This document shows positions 35,301-47,376 of a DNA stretch of 64,000 nt, piece by piece. The translations under genes and the position numbers were made by a program. Location: the NCBI GenBank assembly GCA_037176705.1, contig CM073886.1, positions 124,340,001-124,404,000 of the forward strand, written 5' to 3'. How positions within the stretch are numbered: position 1 is the first letter of the stretch; each line of letters begins with the position of its first letter. Source of the DNA: Molossus alvarezi (lineage: Eukaryota > Chordata > Mammalia > Chiroptera > Molossidae). The notes below the pieces were generated by a model that saw nothing but the letters and a program-made list of their open reading frames with translations, searched no databases and had not been told where the DNA came from.

Positions 35301-36015
35301 CTCTGGAGCCCAGGGAAAGCTACTTTACAGAGGGATTGTCTCACTGAACCTTAAAACCCTAAACGTCACAGATTTCTCTATCTCAGACCAATTCTCAGCA
35401 CAGAGTTTATATATCTCCCCTGTCCAGATCTGTGTGCTTAGACCGTGAATATGTTCATAATTCACACGGCTTGTTGAGGTCGAGTGCCCAGCAGAAATCA
35501 ATGTAATTGGTGAATTAAAGGCCCACCACTTTCAAGATGAAATTGTGATTTGCAACAAATATCAGCAGTCTTGGAGATTTGGTCCCAAGAACAGTAAGAA
35601 CTAGGAAAATCATTTGAGCTTAAGTAGGTAGTGTACTAGCCTGCATTTTTGCATATGCCCATTTATGAGTTTTGTTTTCTTAGCATTCTTCTTTGATTTT
35701 CATAACTTTAAGAAAATTTCTTTCATAATATGCTCTCATTGACAAGCCAAAGACAAGTCCATTCAGCTCTCATTGGTGTAATGGAAGAGCAGAAAACTCC
35801 CAATTTAGTCAAAATACATTTTGAAGTAAATTAGGGCCATGCTCTTAAAGTTTGTAAAAAGCTATCCAGTCTAATTTTGCAATTGGATGTCACTTAGGGT
35901 TTAAGTCTTTTAAATTTTCATGATCCTGAGTAATGCGTTTTTCACCAATGTGCTATTACAGAAAAAAAAAATCCTAATTGAAATTTAGCAATAGCTCTTC
36001 ATTCTTAATACTCTA
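32329..36015. other. Unique DNA, no gene recognised
   Basis: A 121-codon minus-strand frame (33145-33510) has no recognised motif. A splice-acceptor-like 'tttcttccctgttgcag' ends at 34458, but the sequence after it hits a stop at 34494. Confidence 0.4.
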
Positions 36016-36480
36016 GTAAGAGATCATGTTGACAGAGAAATGCCATTTTAAAGTACTCCTGATAAATATAAGTTTTCAGACTTGAGTTTGGACATCTCTA
36101 ACCAAGATATATTTCTAATTTACAACCAACCAGTAGGGACAAAGAATTTCCAGAATAAATGGTGGTATTCTCATGAGAGGTCATGATAGAGAAATAGCAT
36201 TTTCAAGGACTCCTGATAAATATAAGTTTTCAGACTTGAGTTTGGACATCTCTAACCAAGATATATTTCTAATTTACAACCAACCAGTAGGGACAAAGAA
36301 TTTCCAGAATAAATGGTGGTATTCTCATGAGAGGTCATGATAGAGAAATAGCATTTTCAAGGACTCCTGATAAATATAAGTTCTCAGCCTTAAGGTTGAA
36401 AATCTATAACAGAAAAATATTTCTAATTTTCAGTCTACTAGAGGAGGGAAGAAATTGTCAGAATAAATGGTGGTGCTGGT
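36016..36480. repeat. 154-bp tandem repeat, three copies
   Basis: The block 36055-36208 and the block 36209-36362 appear identical over 154 bases (both start actcctgataaatataagtt). A third, clearly diverged copy follows at 36363-36480, and a partial diverged copy precedes at about 36016-36054. This suggests an old triplication followed by recent duplication or homogenisation. Confidence 0.93.
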
Positions 36481-36676
36481 GGTGAGGTTACTTAGTTGTG
36501 TGTGTGTATACATAAAAAGGTTATATTGTTGCATTAATAGAGATTGGGTTCAGTTGCAACTTAAAGAAAATCCCAAATAATAGTGGCTTAGTAGGATGAA
36601 AATGTATCCTTTCATTCAGGTAAAGAAGTTCAGAGGCAAGTAGGTGCTAAGGTGTTCCAGCATCAAGAACTCAAGA

Positions 36677-36919
36677 TGCGTCCTGGCTGGTTTGGCTCAG
36701 CGGTTAGAGCATCAGCCTGTAGTCCAGAGAGACCTGGGTTCGGTTCCCACGAAGGGCACGTACCTCGGTTGTGGTTTGTCTCCGGCCCTGGTTGGGTCGT
36801 GCAGGTGGCAGCCACTCGACGTGTCCCTTTTACATCAATGTTTCTCTCTCCCCCCCCCCCCCCACTCTATCTGAACAAAAAATGGAAAAATGTCCTCAGG
36901 CAAGGTTAAAAAACAAAAA
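36677..36919 (+). mobile_element. VES SINE with 13-bp target-site duplication
   Basis: Starts 'tgcgtcctggctggtttggc' and includes 'gggttcggttcccacgaagg' and a C-run in the CT-rich body. Flanks CAAGAACTCAAGA are identical at 36664-36676 and 36920-36932. Confidence 0.94.
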
Positions 36920-36932
36920 CAAGAACTCAAGA

Positions 36933-37238
36933 CACTCGTGGTATATTGCTCCACTGTGTTTGAGTGCCATTCCCAAAGTCCTCATGACCCAAGATGGCTG
37001 CTGAAGATCTAGCCATCACATCACATTATAGCAACCAGAAAAGAAGACAAGAAAGAGAATATGGGTCCTTCCACTTTTACTTTTACCTCATTGATCAAAA
37101 TATAGTCAAACAGCAGTACCTAGTTGCAAAGGACAATAGGAATACAGTCATTTTTATTGTGAATATCTGTTTATCTAAGACTTAGGGGTCTAGCTGCAGG
37201 AAGGAATGAATGCATAATGATAATTAGCAATCTTCATT
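36933..37238. other. Unique DNA, no gene seen
   Basis: Nothing recognised. Confidence 0.4.
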
Positions 37239-37239
37239 A

Positions 37240-37355
37240 TAATTCATATATAATGTGTGATTTGGGTCAAGTTACTTTTCTCAATCTCTGTTTTCTCATC
37301 TGTATAAAGAGGATGCTAGTTCCTACCTTTGGGAGTTGCTGGCAGGATTGAGAGA
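37240..37355 (+). repeat. MIR SINE
   Basis: 'gtgtgatttgggtcaagtta', 'cttttctcaatctctgtttt ctcatctgtataaag' and 'tgctggcaggattgagaga' follow the MIR core in the plus direction. Confidence 0.7.
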
Positions 37356-37476
37356 TATTTATATCTATATCTATATATCTATATCTTTATCTATCTATAT
37401 ATCTATATCTCTCTCTCTATATATATATGTGTGTGTGCACACACACACACACACATATATATACACACACACACAC
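37356..37476. repeat. Compound TATC/TA/TG/CA microsatellite with palindrome
   Basis: (TATC)n-like units pass into TA, then TG, then CA, then TA, then CA repeats. The segment 37419-37463 is close to self-complementary (TA-TG-CA-TA order). Confidence 0.92.
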
Positions 37477-39607
37477 CAACAGCTTTGCAAAGTATCTGAC
37501 ATATGACATATTCCCAGGAAGTTCTGTTATTGTAATATAAAGCATTTGGGGGCCAAAAAAATTGTGTGCACGTGATTCTTTTTAACATTGGTTGCTAATG
37601 TCTGAGAGAACCAATAAGGATTCTTAAATAGGGACCTCTGCCATATAAATAACCGAGCTCCAGATTAGCCTACCTACACACACCATACCTCTAACTAACT
37701 CCACCTCTAGAAAGTCCTGTGATCCTTTTATACCAACACGATGAAGAATGCTTTTAACATTTCAAAAGATGATATTCTTTTGAGAAACAAAGAACACAAT
37801 CTTAAAGAGGCTGAGAAACATCTGAGCATTGAGCAGTAGGTCATTTACCATAATGCCAGGTCCCTCCTAAATGTTAGGTAAGTGTTAGCTAGCATTATTG
37901 TTGTTGTTGTTAACAGTATTATTACTATCATTTTAGTGGCTAGACTCCATGACATAACGAGGGTGCACATAGCTCTTCTGAGAGGACTGAACTGAGAGAG
38001 CCCAGCCCTAATGCAGTAGAAATGCCTCAGTCAGGGTTAGGTCAGGGAAGCAGAGCCAGTCTGAGTATTTGGAGCCTAGATTTGTTAGAGACATCAGATC
38101 TTCCAGAAACGTGGGAGGGGCTGGCAACGTGAAGGTCTGGAACAGGCAGCCGGGCTCAGACACGGAATTATGAGCCAGTTCCTCTGCCTAAAACACTGGC
38201 AAGAATGGAACAGTCAGAGCTGAAGGTAAATACAGAAGCTAAACACACCCCAACAAGCAGGAGGGTGCAGAGAGGTGCCATGGAGAAGAACACAGGAAAG
38301 TGCTACCACCTCTGTGTTCCCACCGCCAAAGGCCTGCTGTGGGCCTGGCCCAGCTATGATCAGCACAGCCCTTATCAGGAAGGTTCCAGAGAACATCAAC
38401 GCCAGTGTAGCCAAGGGGATGCAGCACAATCCAGCACAGGGATTAATAATGAAAACCTGTTTTAACCTAGAAGTTTGCATTATTTAGTAAATTTGTTGTC
38501 GTTAGTATCAATATTTAGGAGTTTTAAGTTTTTTAGATACTGTAATAGTTTGTCCATGATGCTACGGAGCACGATTCTCAACTTGCAAATAAATCAGCAA
38601 GGTGGTTGTGCAACCTTTTCACCTTATGCCAAAGCGTTACCTGCCTGACACACCTGACTCCCTGGGAAGGTGAATTCCACTGTACCAATCAACATTAATT
38701 AGGGCCTGGGCATTTTACCACTCTGAAATACAGAGTTTAAGTTGCCAAAAACTGATAAGGTGCAATGATTTGTTTCTCTTCTGTCAGAGCGGGTGACTTC
38801 CGAAGTCCCAGTTTTATTGCTGTGTAGAACAAATCCTATTCGCATCTGATTTAAGCCATCTTGTTTTAGGACCATTCTTCACTGACAATATAAAATTCCT
38901 ATTTTGCTGTCTACTGTTTCCTCATTAATCAGTTAAATAAAACTTTTATGTGGGTTCACTGTCTATATGTATGACAACTGTGTTTTCAACATTTTGAAAA
39001 TTATACTTTGATAATCATCAAGGCTATTATACTTTTTGTAAACCAGAGGAATTTTTAGAGGCTAATAACACAAGGTTGGTAGCTCTGAAAGTAGGAAATC
39101 TGAGAATCTCACTGAAACAGTGCAATGGAGAGAGGGGACAATTGCAAGGACAGCAGGAGTCCGAAAAAGGAGGTGTTTGGAGGATGTCTAAGCCTGTAGA
39201 ATGAACAGGCAACAGAACAGTCACCTAATACAAAGTGGACCTTGTTCTCATATGTGTATCATTTTGGAAAAGTGGGACCCACAGGATGCAATAAATAATT
39301 ATTTTCTCTATTTCTCTATCTTGCGCATCCCTGGCCCTTTGGTCCAGTCCTATACAAGGGCCATCACTCATCGGTAACAAAATATCTCTGGTCTGTTACC
39401 TCACAATTGCTTCAGTAATGAATACATCCAAGTCAGGTCAGCCTGTACTTCTTTGGCTGGACACCAGCAGCTAGGAGAAGGGGCCATGGGTGACTTCGTC
39501 TGTATTGTTCTGCCTATTTCCCAGCTAGAATTATACTCCTTCTCCTCCACTCATTCAATTCTCCACTGGGCACTTCAGAATTGAAGAAGAAAAGATACAG
39601 AAAATAA
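37477..39607. other. Mostly unique DNA, no gene recognised
   Basis: (GTT)n at about 37898-37912. 'agggaagcagagccagtctg' at about 38045 may belong to an old L1/LTR repeat but is not certain. Frames of up to 88 codons near 38205-38490 on both strands show no motif. Confidence 0.4.
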
Positions 39608-40064
39608 TAATAGTTTCCTATAGCCACTCTAACAAATTCCAACAAAGTTATTTTAAAAACACACATTTCACAAATGTGTTTTCACGTGGTTTTAGAGGTC
39701 AGATGTCTAACGTCAAGGTGCCGTCAAGGGCTGTGTTCCTCCTGGAAGCTTCAGGGAAGATCTGTGTTCTTGTATTTTACAGTCTCTTGCATTTACTGGC
39801 TCGCAGCCCCTTCCTCCATCCTCAGTCCGTCTTCCAACTCTGCTTCTGTTGTCCTGTCTCCTTTGCCTAGGTCTTCCACCTGCAGGACCCGTGTGATTAC
39901 AGGGCCCTCGCTTGGATAACTCAGCATCATCTTCCTAGCCCCAAATCCACACCAGCAAAGTCTTATAAAGTAACATTTTATCATATAAAGTAACATATCA
40001 CAGGTTTTGGGGATCAGGATGTGAATATTTTGGAAGGAGAGGAGGCATTAGTCTGCCTATCACA
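39608..40064 (-). mobile_element. MaLR (MLT1-like) LTR relic
   Basis: The reverse complement starts TGTGATAGGCAGACTAATGC, then 'cacatcctgatccccaaaac', 'ctgtgatatgttactttata', and ends 'gttagagtggctatagg', the order of MLT1-type LTRs. It overlaps open frames that are therefore not genes. Confidence 0.65.
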
Positions 40065-40399
40065 GGGGGAAATGTTATTTCTAAGTTGTAATGATCTAGC
40101 ATTGGTGTTCTCTGGTTTGGGAGGTATTTAAAACAGATTCCTTCTCTCTTGGGAAGTATCCATGAGATTGTTAAAGACCATTAATCCTCAGCCCGTTACT
40201 GGGCATCTGGTACTCAGAGGTCCATCCCTGTCAGGAGCAAGTACAACTTTGCCCACAGAGGCCCTCTAACCAGCTCCAGGCTGGTTGTCTTACCTGCACG
40301 GCTTATATCTAGATCATGGGTAACACCCTTGCACTTAGAATCCACAGAATAAAGTTTTGAGAAAATGGAGTATGACATAATAGGGGGAAATGGCTTTAG
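40065..40399. other. Unique DNA, no gene seen
   Basis: Nothing recognised. Confidence 0.4.
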
Positions 40400-40550
40400 G
40401 CTGTCAGAACACAGTTGAAGCTGTATTCTATCACATAATAGGGATGTGATCTTGGGTAAGTTATTCACCTTTAGGACGCTATTTCCTCACATTTCAAAAT
40501 GATACACTAATAATGTTTTTGAAAGGCCTAGCACATTTTGGGATCATAAT
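40400..40550 (+). repeat. MIR SINE
   Basis: 'gatgtgatcttgggtaagtt', 'attcacctttaggacgctat ttcctcacatttcaaaatg' and 'aaggcctagcac' match plus-strand MIR. Confidence 0.65.
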
Positions 40551-41227
40551 TTCCCTGAAAAAAATATGCTATTATATTCCATTCACCTGGACAATGCTTT
40601 GCGTACAACAGACTTAAAGAAGGGCTCCTTCTCTTCCTTTTAGACTGAGCTCCTTCTCTTTCCCTCACTGAAAGCAGGAATCTCCATGCCTGCCAAGTGT
40701 TCAGTGTGTATTTTTCAAGTCACATATTCTTTTGGCTTCAGACATTTTAGTGATAATCATCAAATATTTGGGAAACAATCTGAATAAAGAGGTCAACATT
40801 TTCACCTCCAATAGTTACCTCAAATTTCAATAACAACAATGAAAATGCTAGGTGTTGACACACCACACAAATAGAAGTGACTGGATGGGTGGTGGAAACT
40901 GATTACTATGAGATCTGAATGACAATCAGTTTCAGGAAGATAATGGAGGTTTCAGAGAAGCACATGTATTCTCAACAGGGATTAATGTGGGATTCTGTGG
41001 AATGAAATGTGAACAAGGCAATCTAAGTAAGGTTGTGACATTTTTCAAGAAGAGCATAACAATTAAAAACTTTAAGTGAAAACTGATTTATATACTATTG
41101 TATAATAAAATAAAGCCTGAGAAAATAAATCACCAGAAATAGAGAGAGCTATTCAATGGGATCTTTCACATTTTTAGATGTGATAAAGTCTAACCTTCTG
41201 ACTTCTATTCTATATAAGACATTATTT
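40551..41227. other. AT-rich unique DNA, no gene seen
   Basis: Nothing recognised. Confidence 0.4.
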
Positions 41228-41243
41228 AAAGATTAAGTCTTTT

Positions 41244-41515
41244 GCCCTGGCCAGTTTGGCTCAGCGGTTAGAGCGTCAGCCTGCGGTCCAGAGGGACCCG
41301 GGTTTGGTTCCCGCTAAGGGCATGTACCTCGGTTGCAGTTTGTCCCCGGCCCTGGTTGGTCGTGTGGGTGGCAGCCACTCGATGTGTCCCTTCTCATCGA
41401 TGTTTCTCTCTCTCTCTCCCTTCCTCTCTCTCCCTCCCACTCTATCTGTACAAAAAATGGAAAAATGTCCTTGGGTGAGGATAAAAAATAAATAAATAAC
41501 AAAAAAATAAAAAAA
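41244..41515 (+). mobile_element. VES SINE, full length with 16-bp target-site duplication
   Basis: Starts GCCCTGGCCAGTTTGGCTCA and ends 'tctgtacaaaaaatggaaaa' plus A-rich tail. Flanks AAAGATTAAGTCTTTT are identical at 41228-41243 and 41516-41531. Confidence 0.96.
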
Positions 41516-41692
41516 AAAGATTAAGTCTTTTGTTTTGTTTTTGTTTTTTTTAGGAACTATATTTATTATTTTGAAAATAATTTGAACCATATTATTTCAA
41601 ATTATTTTGAAAACTTTTGATCCTATAATCTTTATACTATTGCTATAGTTTTGTGTGAACATCTAAAATTATTTCACTATGATTATTAATTA

Positions 41693-41805
41693 ATATATAT
41701 ATTTTTATTGTTGAAAGTGTTAGATGTCCCCCATCCCTGCCCCCTCTTTATCTGGCTCCATCCAGCCCCTACCCCTCCTAGGCCTTGACCATTGCTCTTA
41801 ATTCA
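41693..41805 (-). mobile_element. Short L1 3'-end fragment
   Basis: 'tttttattgttgaaagtgtt' followed by a C-rich stretch, the same sequence as the short insertion at 32234. Target-site duplication not clear. Confidence 0.55.
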
Positions 41806-42710
41806 ATGTTGTATTTCTTATATATTATAATATTTCTGGTATAATTAATATTATACATGAAAATATCTTTATAATAAAAAAGCATATTTCAATGAAACAT
41901 TTTAACAACTTAGTCTCTTATTCCTCATAATGGAGTCAAGGGTCACTACTAAATTCACATTTAATCCCTATTCTCTAATCGATGAACCTATCATCTGGTC
42001 CATGACAAAAGAATATTTTCTACATGGCATGTTGTAACATGTTGTAACATGTTAGTTCAGTGAGCTAAGGAATCTCCACTCTCATTTAGATCCACTGCTT
42101 ATTTTCTTAGTATCTTCCATTAATTCAAAATCGAAGACTTAAAATTTTATCATTTCTGCTCAGGTATTCATACTGTAAGTATTCAGAGGGAACAATACAC
42201 AAGGCTTACTTCCCTGAATTATTCAGGTAATAGAAAGAAAAACCAGATTCAAAAAATGAATCTACCAACATGTCGTGCTCATTGCCTTCAAATACCATGC
42301 TCATTATGGAATATATATAGGAAAAAAGGAGACTGGCAAAATCCAAAATCCTCTAACTAATTTTTGGCATGAGATCTTTAGTCACAAACTTGACTCCATC
42401 CCAATTCATTCTTTGCCTTGAAAAATCCCTGGAGCCTGAACCCCAAGCCCTATAAATCTTCTCCCTCATACTTGCTATTCGAAGACACAGTTCAGATTCT
42501 GTCCAGCTGTTTTCCCTCCCTGCAGCCACATCTAATTAACTTATCTGATCCCCAGTTTTTCTTTCTGGTGCTTCTGGGGAGCTGGGAGCAGAAATAAGGA
42601 AGCCACCCTGTCACTAACAGGGGCTAGCTGTTTGTCAGCACGTTGGGAATCAGTCCTTCTTCTTCCAAAGGAATATGCTGCCACGTGATGCATTATGATA
42701 AACATCTACT
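41806..42710. other. Unique DNA with a short tandem repeat
   Basis: 10-bp units catgttgtaa at 42028-42050. A stretch at 42147-42250 is related to one at 43190-43300. 'ccctataaatcttctccctc' at 42448 is LTR-like but unassigned. Confidence 0.45.
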
Positions 42711-42711
42711 G

Positions 42712-42885
42712 GGTCCCATGTTCGTGCCTTTGCAGGCATTACCTTTCAAAATCCTCACAAAACCCTCTTCAGGTGTGCAGCGTGATTATCTCTAATTTAC
42801 TGAAAGAAAATGGAGGCAAAAAGAGGTGAATTAGCTTGTCCTAAGTTACACAGATCGTAAGCGTCAGAGCCACTTAAAACTTTCT
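42712..42885 (-). repeat. MIR SINE
   Basis: 'attacctttcaaaatcctca', 'agcttgtcctaagttacaca' and 'gatcgtaagcgtcagagcca' match the reverse complement of MIR. Confidence 0.6.
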
Positions 42886-43639
42886 GTTCCTGCAAAGGCT
42901 CCAGATGGCTAAATATAGTTCTGTGATAAAAATGGCCAAGGGCTCCAGCCAGACTGATTTCCCTGAGTCCCCATCATTCACTGAGCCTTAGATAGGGTTT
43001 GGTCTCAGGCTATCAGTACTGGAAAGACAGGAAGACAGACAGGCTCACATTATCAGCCTCATTCTCTCTCATTGCCATGTCCTTCCTGGGCTGATTGGCT
43101 ACAAACTTGTCCCTTGCTAACTGGTGGCTCTTGTCTCTAAGTGATATTCTCCATCACGACTCAAACAAAATTATCTCTTCAGAAACATTAACATTTTATC
43201 ATTTCTATTCAGGGTTTATTGTATAGATCTTCAAAGAGAAACAACACACATTTTGTTTCCCTGAATGATTCAGGTAGCAGAAAGGAAAATCAGATTTTAT
43301 ATTAAACATTGCTATCTTTATCGTGTAGACCCGTCAACCTGCCCATGATTAGTTCCCAGGAGGATAAGATTCGCCACCCCGGCTCCCACTCCCAACCTAC
43401 TCAGCCCACGATTTTATTGCCAACAAAGTCTCCAAGGGACATACAACATATTTGATATACAGTCTTTTAAAACAGATTCTATATTTATAAACTCACTGCT
43501 TGTGTAAATATTCTGTTGTGTTTTTTTCCCCCAAAGATTTATTACTATTATTATCCATGTCCTTGGAGGCAGATAGAGAGTGAAAGAGAGAGAGAGAGAG
43601 AACAATGAAATGCTCACATTTCACTCAGCCCTTACTGGT
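42886..43639. other. Unique DNA, no gene seen
   Basis: Includes the second copy of the diverged repeat pair (43190-43300) and a GA-rich simple stretch at 43580-43600. Confidence 0.4.
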
Positions 43640-44248
43640 TCCTCAAAAAATCTAAAATATAATTACTATATGATCCAATGATTCTCTTTCCACCTGAAAT
43701 CATTGAAATGAGGGTCTGGAAGACATCTTCGCACACCGGCATTATTCACAATAGCCAAAAGCAGAGGCAGCCAAACTGCCCACTGACAATGCATGGCAGA
43801 CAAAATGTGGCATACATATTTACAAAGAAACATGTTGAGCTTTAAAAAATTCTGACTCATGCAACAATATTGAGCAATGTTGAGGACATTATGCTAAGTG
43901 AAATAAGTCTTTCACAAAAAGATAAATACTATGGTCCTACTTATATGATTACCTAGAATAGTCAAAATCATAACAAAAAGATAAATACTATGGTCCTACT
44001 TAAATGAATACCTAGCATAATCAAAATCATAGAGACAGAAAATGGTGATTGTCGGGGTGGGGGGAGAGTGAGGGATGGGGGTTGCTTAATGGACAGGGAA
44101 TTTTAGTTTTGCAAAACATAAAGAGTTCTGGAGATTGGTTGCACAACAATGTGAATGTACTTAACGCTACAGAACTGTACACCTCAAAATGGTTAAGATC
44201 CCAAATGTCATGTTATGTGTATTTACCACAATTTTAAAAAATTAACCA
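43640..44248 (+). mobile_element. LINE-1 3' end, older copy
   Basis: 'ctatatgatccaatgattct', 'cattattcacaatagccaaa', 'aaactgcccactgacaatgc', 'tgaggacattatgctaagtg aaataag' and 'ctacagaactgtacacctca aaatgg' follow the L1 ORF2 end and 3' untranslated region. Many indels. Contains a 59-bp tandem duplication. Confidence 0.85.
43914..44031. repeat. 59-bp tandem duplication inside the L1
   Basis: Units start acaaaaagataaatactatg at 43914 and 43973. They differ at a few positions, so the duplication is not very recent. Confidence 0.9.
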
Positions 44249-44429
44249 TTGAAAAATCAATCATGATGCCAGGCTCATGGTAGGTGATCAAAAAAATTAC
44301 TTACTATAATTTGAAAGTAATGGTCTCTAATAATACTGCAAGGTTGAAGAAAGGCAGAAGTTTTGCTTGTTTTTCCAAATGAACACACTGAGGATGTAGC
44401 ATAGCCGAGCTCAGAGTAAGAAGATGCTC
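44249..44429. other. Short unique stretch, no gene seen
   Basis: Nothing recognised. Confidence 0.4.
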
Positions 44430-44560
44430 CGACTGCCATTTAAGCAGACATCAGTTTTAGCCTTGATCCTATCAATAACTAACTGGGTGATCTGTAGCAA
44501 TTCCTTTTGCTTGTCTGAAATTGAGTTTCTTCATCAAAAATTTGGTTGTTAAAATGAATT
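44430..44560 (+). repeat. MIR SINE, diverged
   Basis: 'aactaactgggtgatctgta gcaattcc' and 'gcttgtctgaaattgagttt cttcatc' follow the MIR core. Confidence 0.55.
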
Positions 44561-44980
44561 GTCTCTAGATCTCTTTGCCCACAAAGATGCATATTTAGAA
44601 TCTGTTATTTAATGCCACTACTTTCCAGTGCCATACATACATGTGTTCACAGTCAACAAGTTAATTGTCAAGAGGTCAATGTATTATAGGCCTATGTTGA
44701 GTCCTTAGTACATGAAATTTGATTTCATAGTAATTACATGACTTCACAGTATTGTCATACACAGTAATTCCAAATGCATGAGAGGCAGTCTGCGTATAAT
44801 GGGTACACGATATAGAATGCCCAGCTAGATAAGTTTTACAGAGCTTGAGTGTTGGATTGGACCAGCTGGCTACAGATCATTTAACAGAGTACATAGGAAA
44901 TAATTTCTGCCAAAAATAGCACCCCAAATAAACTATTATTAAACTTACTAGTAAAAAATTGCAACATTCAACTAAGGGTA
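44561..44980. other. AT-rich unique DNA, no gene seen
   Basis: Nothing recognised. Confidence 0.4.
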
Positions 44981-44984
44981 TGTG

Positions 44985-46125
44985 GATACGAGGGAAACAA
45001 GAGAAAAAATGAACAAAATGGGACTATATCAAACCAAAAACATTTTGCACAGCAAAGAAAAACATCAACAAAATAAAAAGACAACCCATTAAATGGGAGA
45101 ATACGTTCACCAATACTACATCTGATATGGAGTTAATGTCCAGAATTTATAAAGAAGTTATACAACTCAACACCAAAAAACCCCAATCCAATTAAAAAAT
45201 GGGCAAAGGACCTGAATAGATACTTCTCCAAAGAAAACATACAGATGGTCAATAAACATATGAAGAGATACTCAACATCACTAATCATCAGAAAAATGTA
45301 AATTAAAATCACAATGAGTTATCACCTCACATCCATCAGAATGGCTATCATCAATAAATCAATAGACAATAACTGTTGGGAAGATGTAGAATAAAGGGAG
45401 CCCTCGTGCACTGTTGGTGGGAATGCAGATTGGTGCAGCCACTATGGAAAACAGTATGAAGGTTCCTCAAAAAATTAAAAATGGAACTGCCTGATGACCC
45501 AGCAATTCCACTTCTGGGTATATATCTGAAGAAACCCAAAACACTAATTCAAAAGAGTACATGCACCTCTATGTTCATTGTAGCATTATTTACAATAGCC
45601 AAGCTATGAAAGCAACACAAGTGCCCATCAAAAAAAGCTGTGGTACATATATACAGTGGAATATTACTCAGCTCTAAAAAAGAATAAAATCTTACCATTT
45701 TAGACAGCACAGATGGATATAGAGGATATTATGCTAGGTAAAATATGTCAGCTAGAGAAAGACAAACACCATATTATTTTAGTTATATGTGGACTCTAAC
45801 GAACAATATAAACAAACAAAACAGAAACAGATTCATAGATATAAAGAACAGAATGATGGTTGTCAGAGGGGCAGAGTTTTAGGGACTGGATGAAAAAGGT
45901 GAAGGGATAGAGTACAGATTGGCAGTTACAAAATAGTTATGCAGATATAAAGTACAGCACAGGAAATATAGTCAGTAATATTGTAATAACTATGTATGGT
46001 GCCAGATAGGTATTAGAAATATTGGGGGGGGGGACTTTATAAAGTATGTGATTGTCTATCCAGTATGCTGTACACTTGAAACTAATACAAATATAATATT
46101 GATTATAAACTGCAAATTTAAAAAT
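44985..46125 (+). mobile_element. LINE-1 3' end, 5'-truncated
   Basis: Covers the last part of ORF2 ('aaacattttgcacagcaaag', 'gacaacccattaaatgggag', 'ctactcaacatcactaatca' region, 'tgcactgttggtgggaatgc', 'aatattactcagctctaaaa') and the 3' untranslated region. Stops and frameshifts break the frame. A G-run lies at about 46024-46032 and the tail is AT-rich. Confidence 0.93.
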
Positions 46126-47361
46126 TTAAAAACAACTTGAGAATAACACACACATACACAGAGTATAGAGATTCTTGTTCTTAACTATCAGTCTGATAGT
46201 CATTTGCGTCCCTTGAAAACACAGTCCTTATAGTAATATTAGTCAAACCTGCCATCCAATTGTATACAATTTAAACATATTAAATGAGCTTCAAAAACCT
46301 CAACACGTATGAACCAAGAACCTAGAGGAAGATATTACTTACATTTGAAAACATGATAAAAACAGAATGATTACACAATTGATAGTAATTGAGTAAAATA
46401 TGCTTGCACCTTCGCCTGACATTTTCACGTGAAAATCAGCCTCATACAAATAAGATGCCTGGTACATAAGGAATAAATGTTCAAGGATGTCTATTATACC
46501 ACTGTTTATGGGGTAAAAAGTTATGAACAGCCAGGATCCTCGTTTATTTAAGAAATAAAGAAATACATTCAAACAATATAAAGTCATATAGTTGTTTAAA
46601 AGTGATGCGTTAGTGTGGCACCTTTGTTATAATTGATGAGCCAATATTAATGCATTATTGTTAACCGAAGTTCATAGTTTACATTAGTAGAGCTCTGATA
46701 CAAGATGTAAATAACAGGGAAACGGGGTGTGGGTGTGGGTGGGGGTGAGGGGGTATACAGGAAGACTCTACTTTAGCTCAATTGTTCTGTGAATCTAAAA
46801 CTGCTCTAAAAATTCTATTAATGTTTAAAGAATTCATAAAGCAATGCTAAAAACAAGTGAGATACATACTTTTGCACTTGAAGAAAGATTTTAATGTATT
46901 ATATAAATTGACTTATAAAAATAAGTATCAAAAGGACCCTATATATCTTTTTATTGTGATTATATGAAAATGGACCAATGAGTGAAATGATACATACTAG
47001 GCTACTGACCTGTTTATTTCCAAGCAGATATGAGTTGAGAAGATGGAGAAGAAAAAACTGCATTATAAAAATGGAAAAACAATGTGCTATACTATTAAAT
47101 AAAATAAAAACATAATTTTTTTCTATTTTATCATTAAAACAAATTATAACAAATACAAAAAATATGAAACTGAATAGTCACCATCCTTCATAACTATAGT
47201 AAACTTCCAACTATGATAAACCTCTAAGTTCAGACTTCCAAGATTTCCTCTTAGTATGTTAAGGAAAGCTTTTATGACATAGAAAAAAGTTTTGTAGTAA
47301 AAAAAACAACAAAAAAAAACCTTAGGACCATAATGATCATATATGCAAAAATATATTTTAA
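46126..47361. other. AT-rich unique DNA with a G-rich motif
   Basis: Only a G-run cluster at 46724-46753 stands out. No gene recognised. Confidence 0.4.
46724..46753 (+). repeat. G-run cluster (possible G-quadruplex)
   Basis: Five G-runs of three or more (lengths 4, 3, 3, 5, 5) are separated by one- to three-base loops within 30 bases. Confidence 0.7.
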
Positions 47362-47376
47362 AACTTGAACTTACCA

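Noticed and set aside
36016..36480. CRISPR array or centromeric satellite for the 154-bp repeat
   Set aside because: Only about three direct units with no spacers, and no extended satellite array in a bat nuclear sequence.
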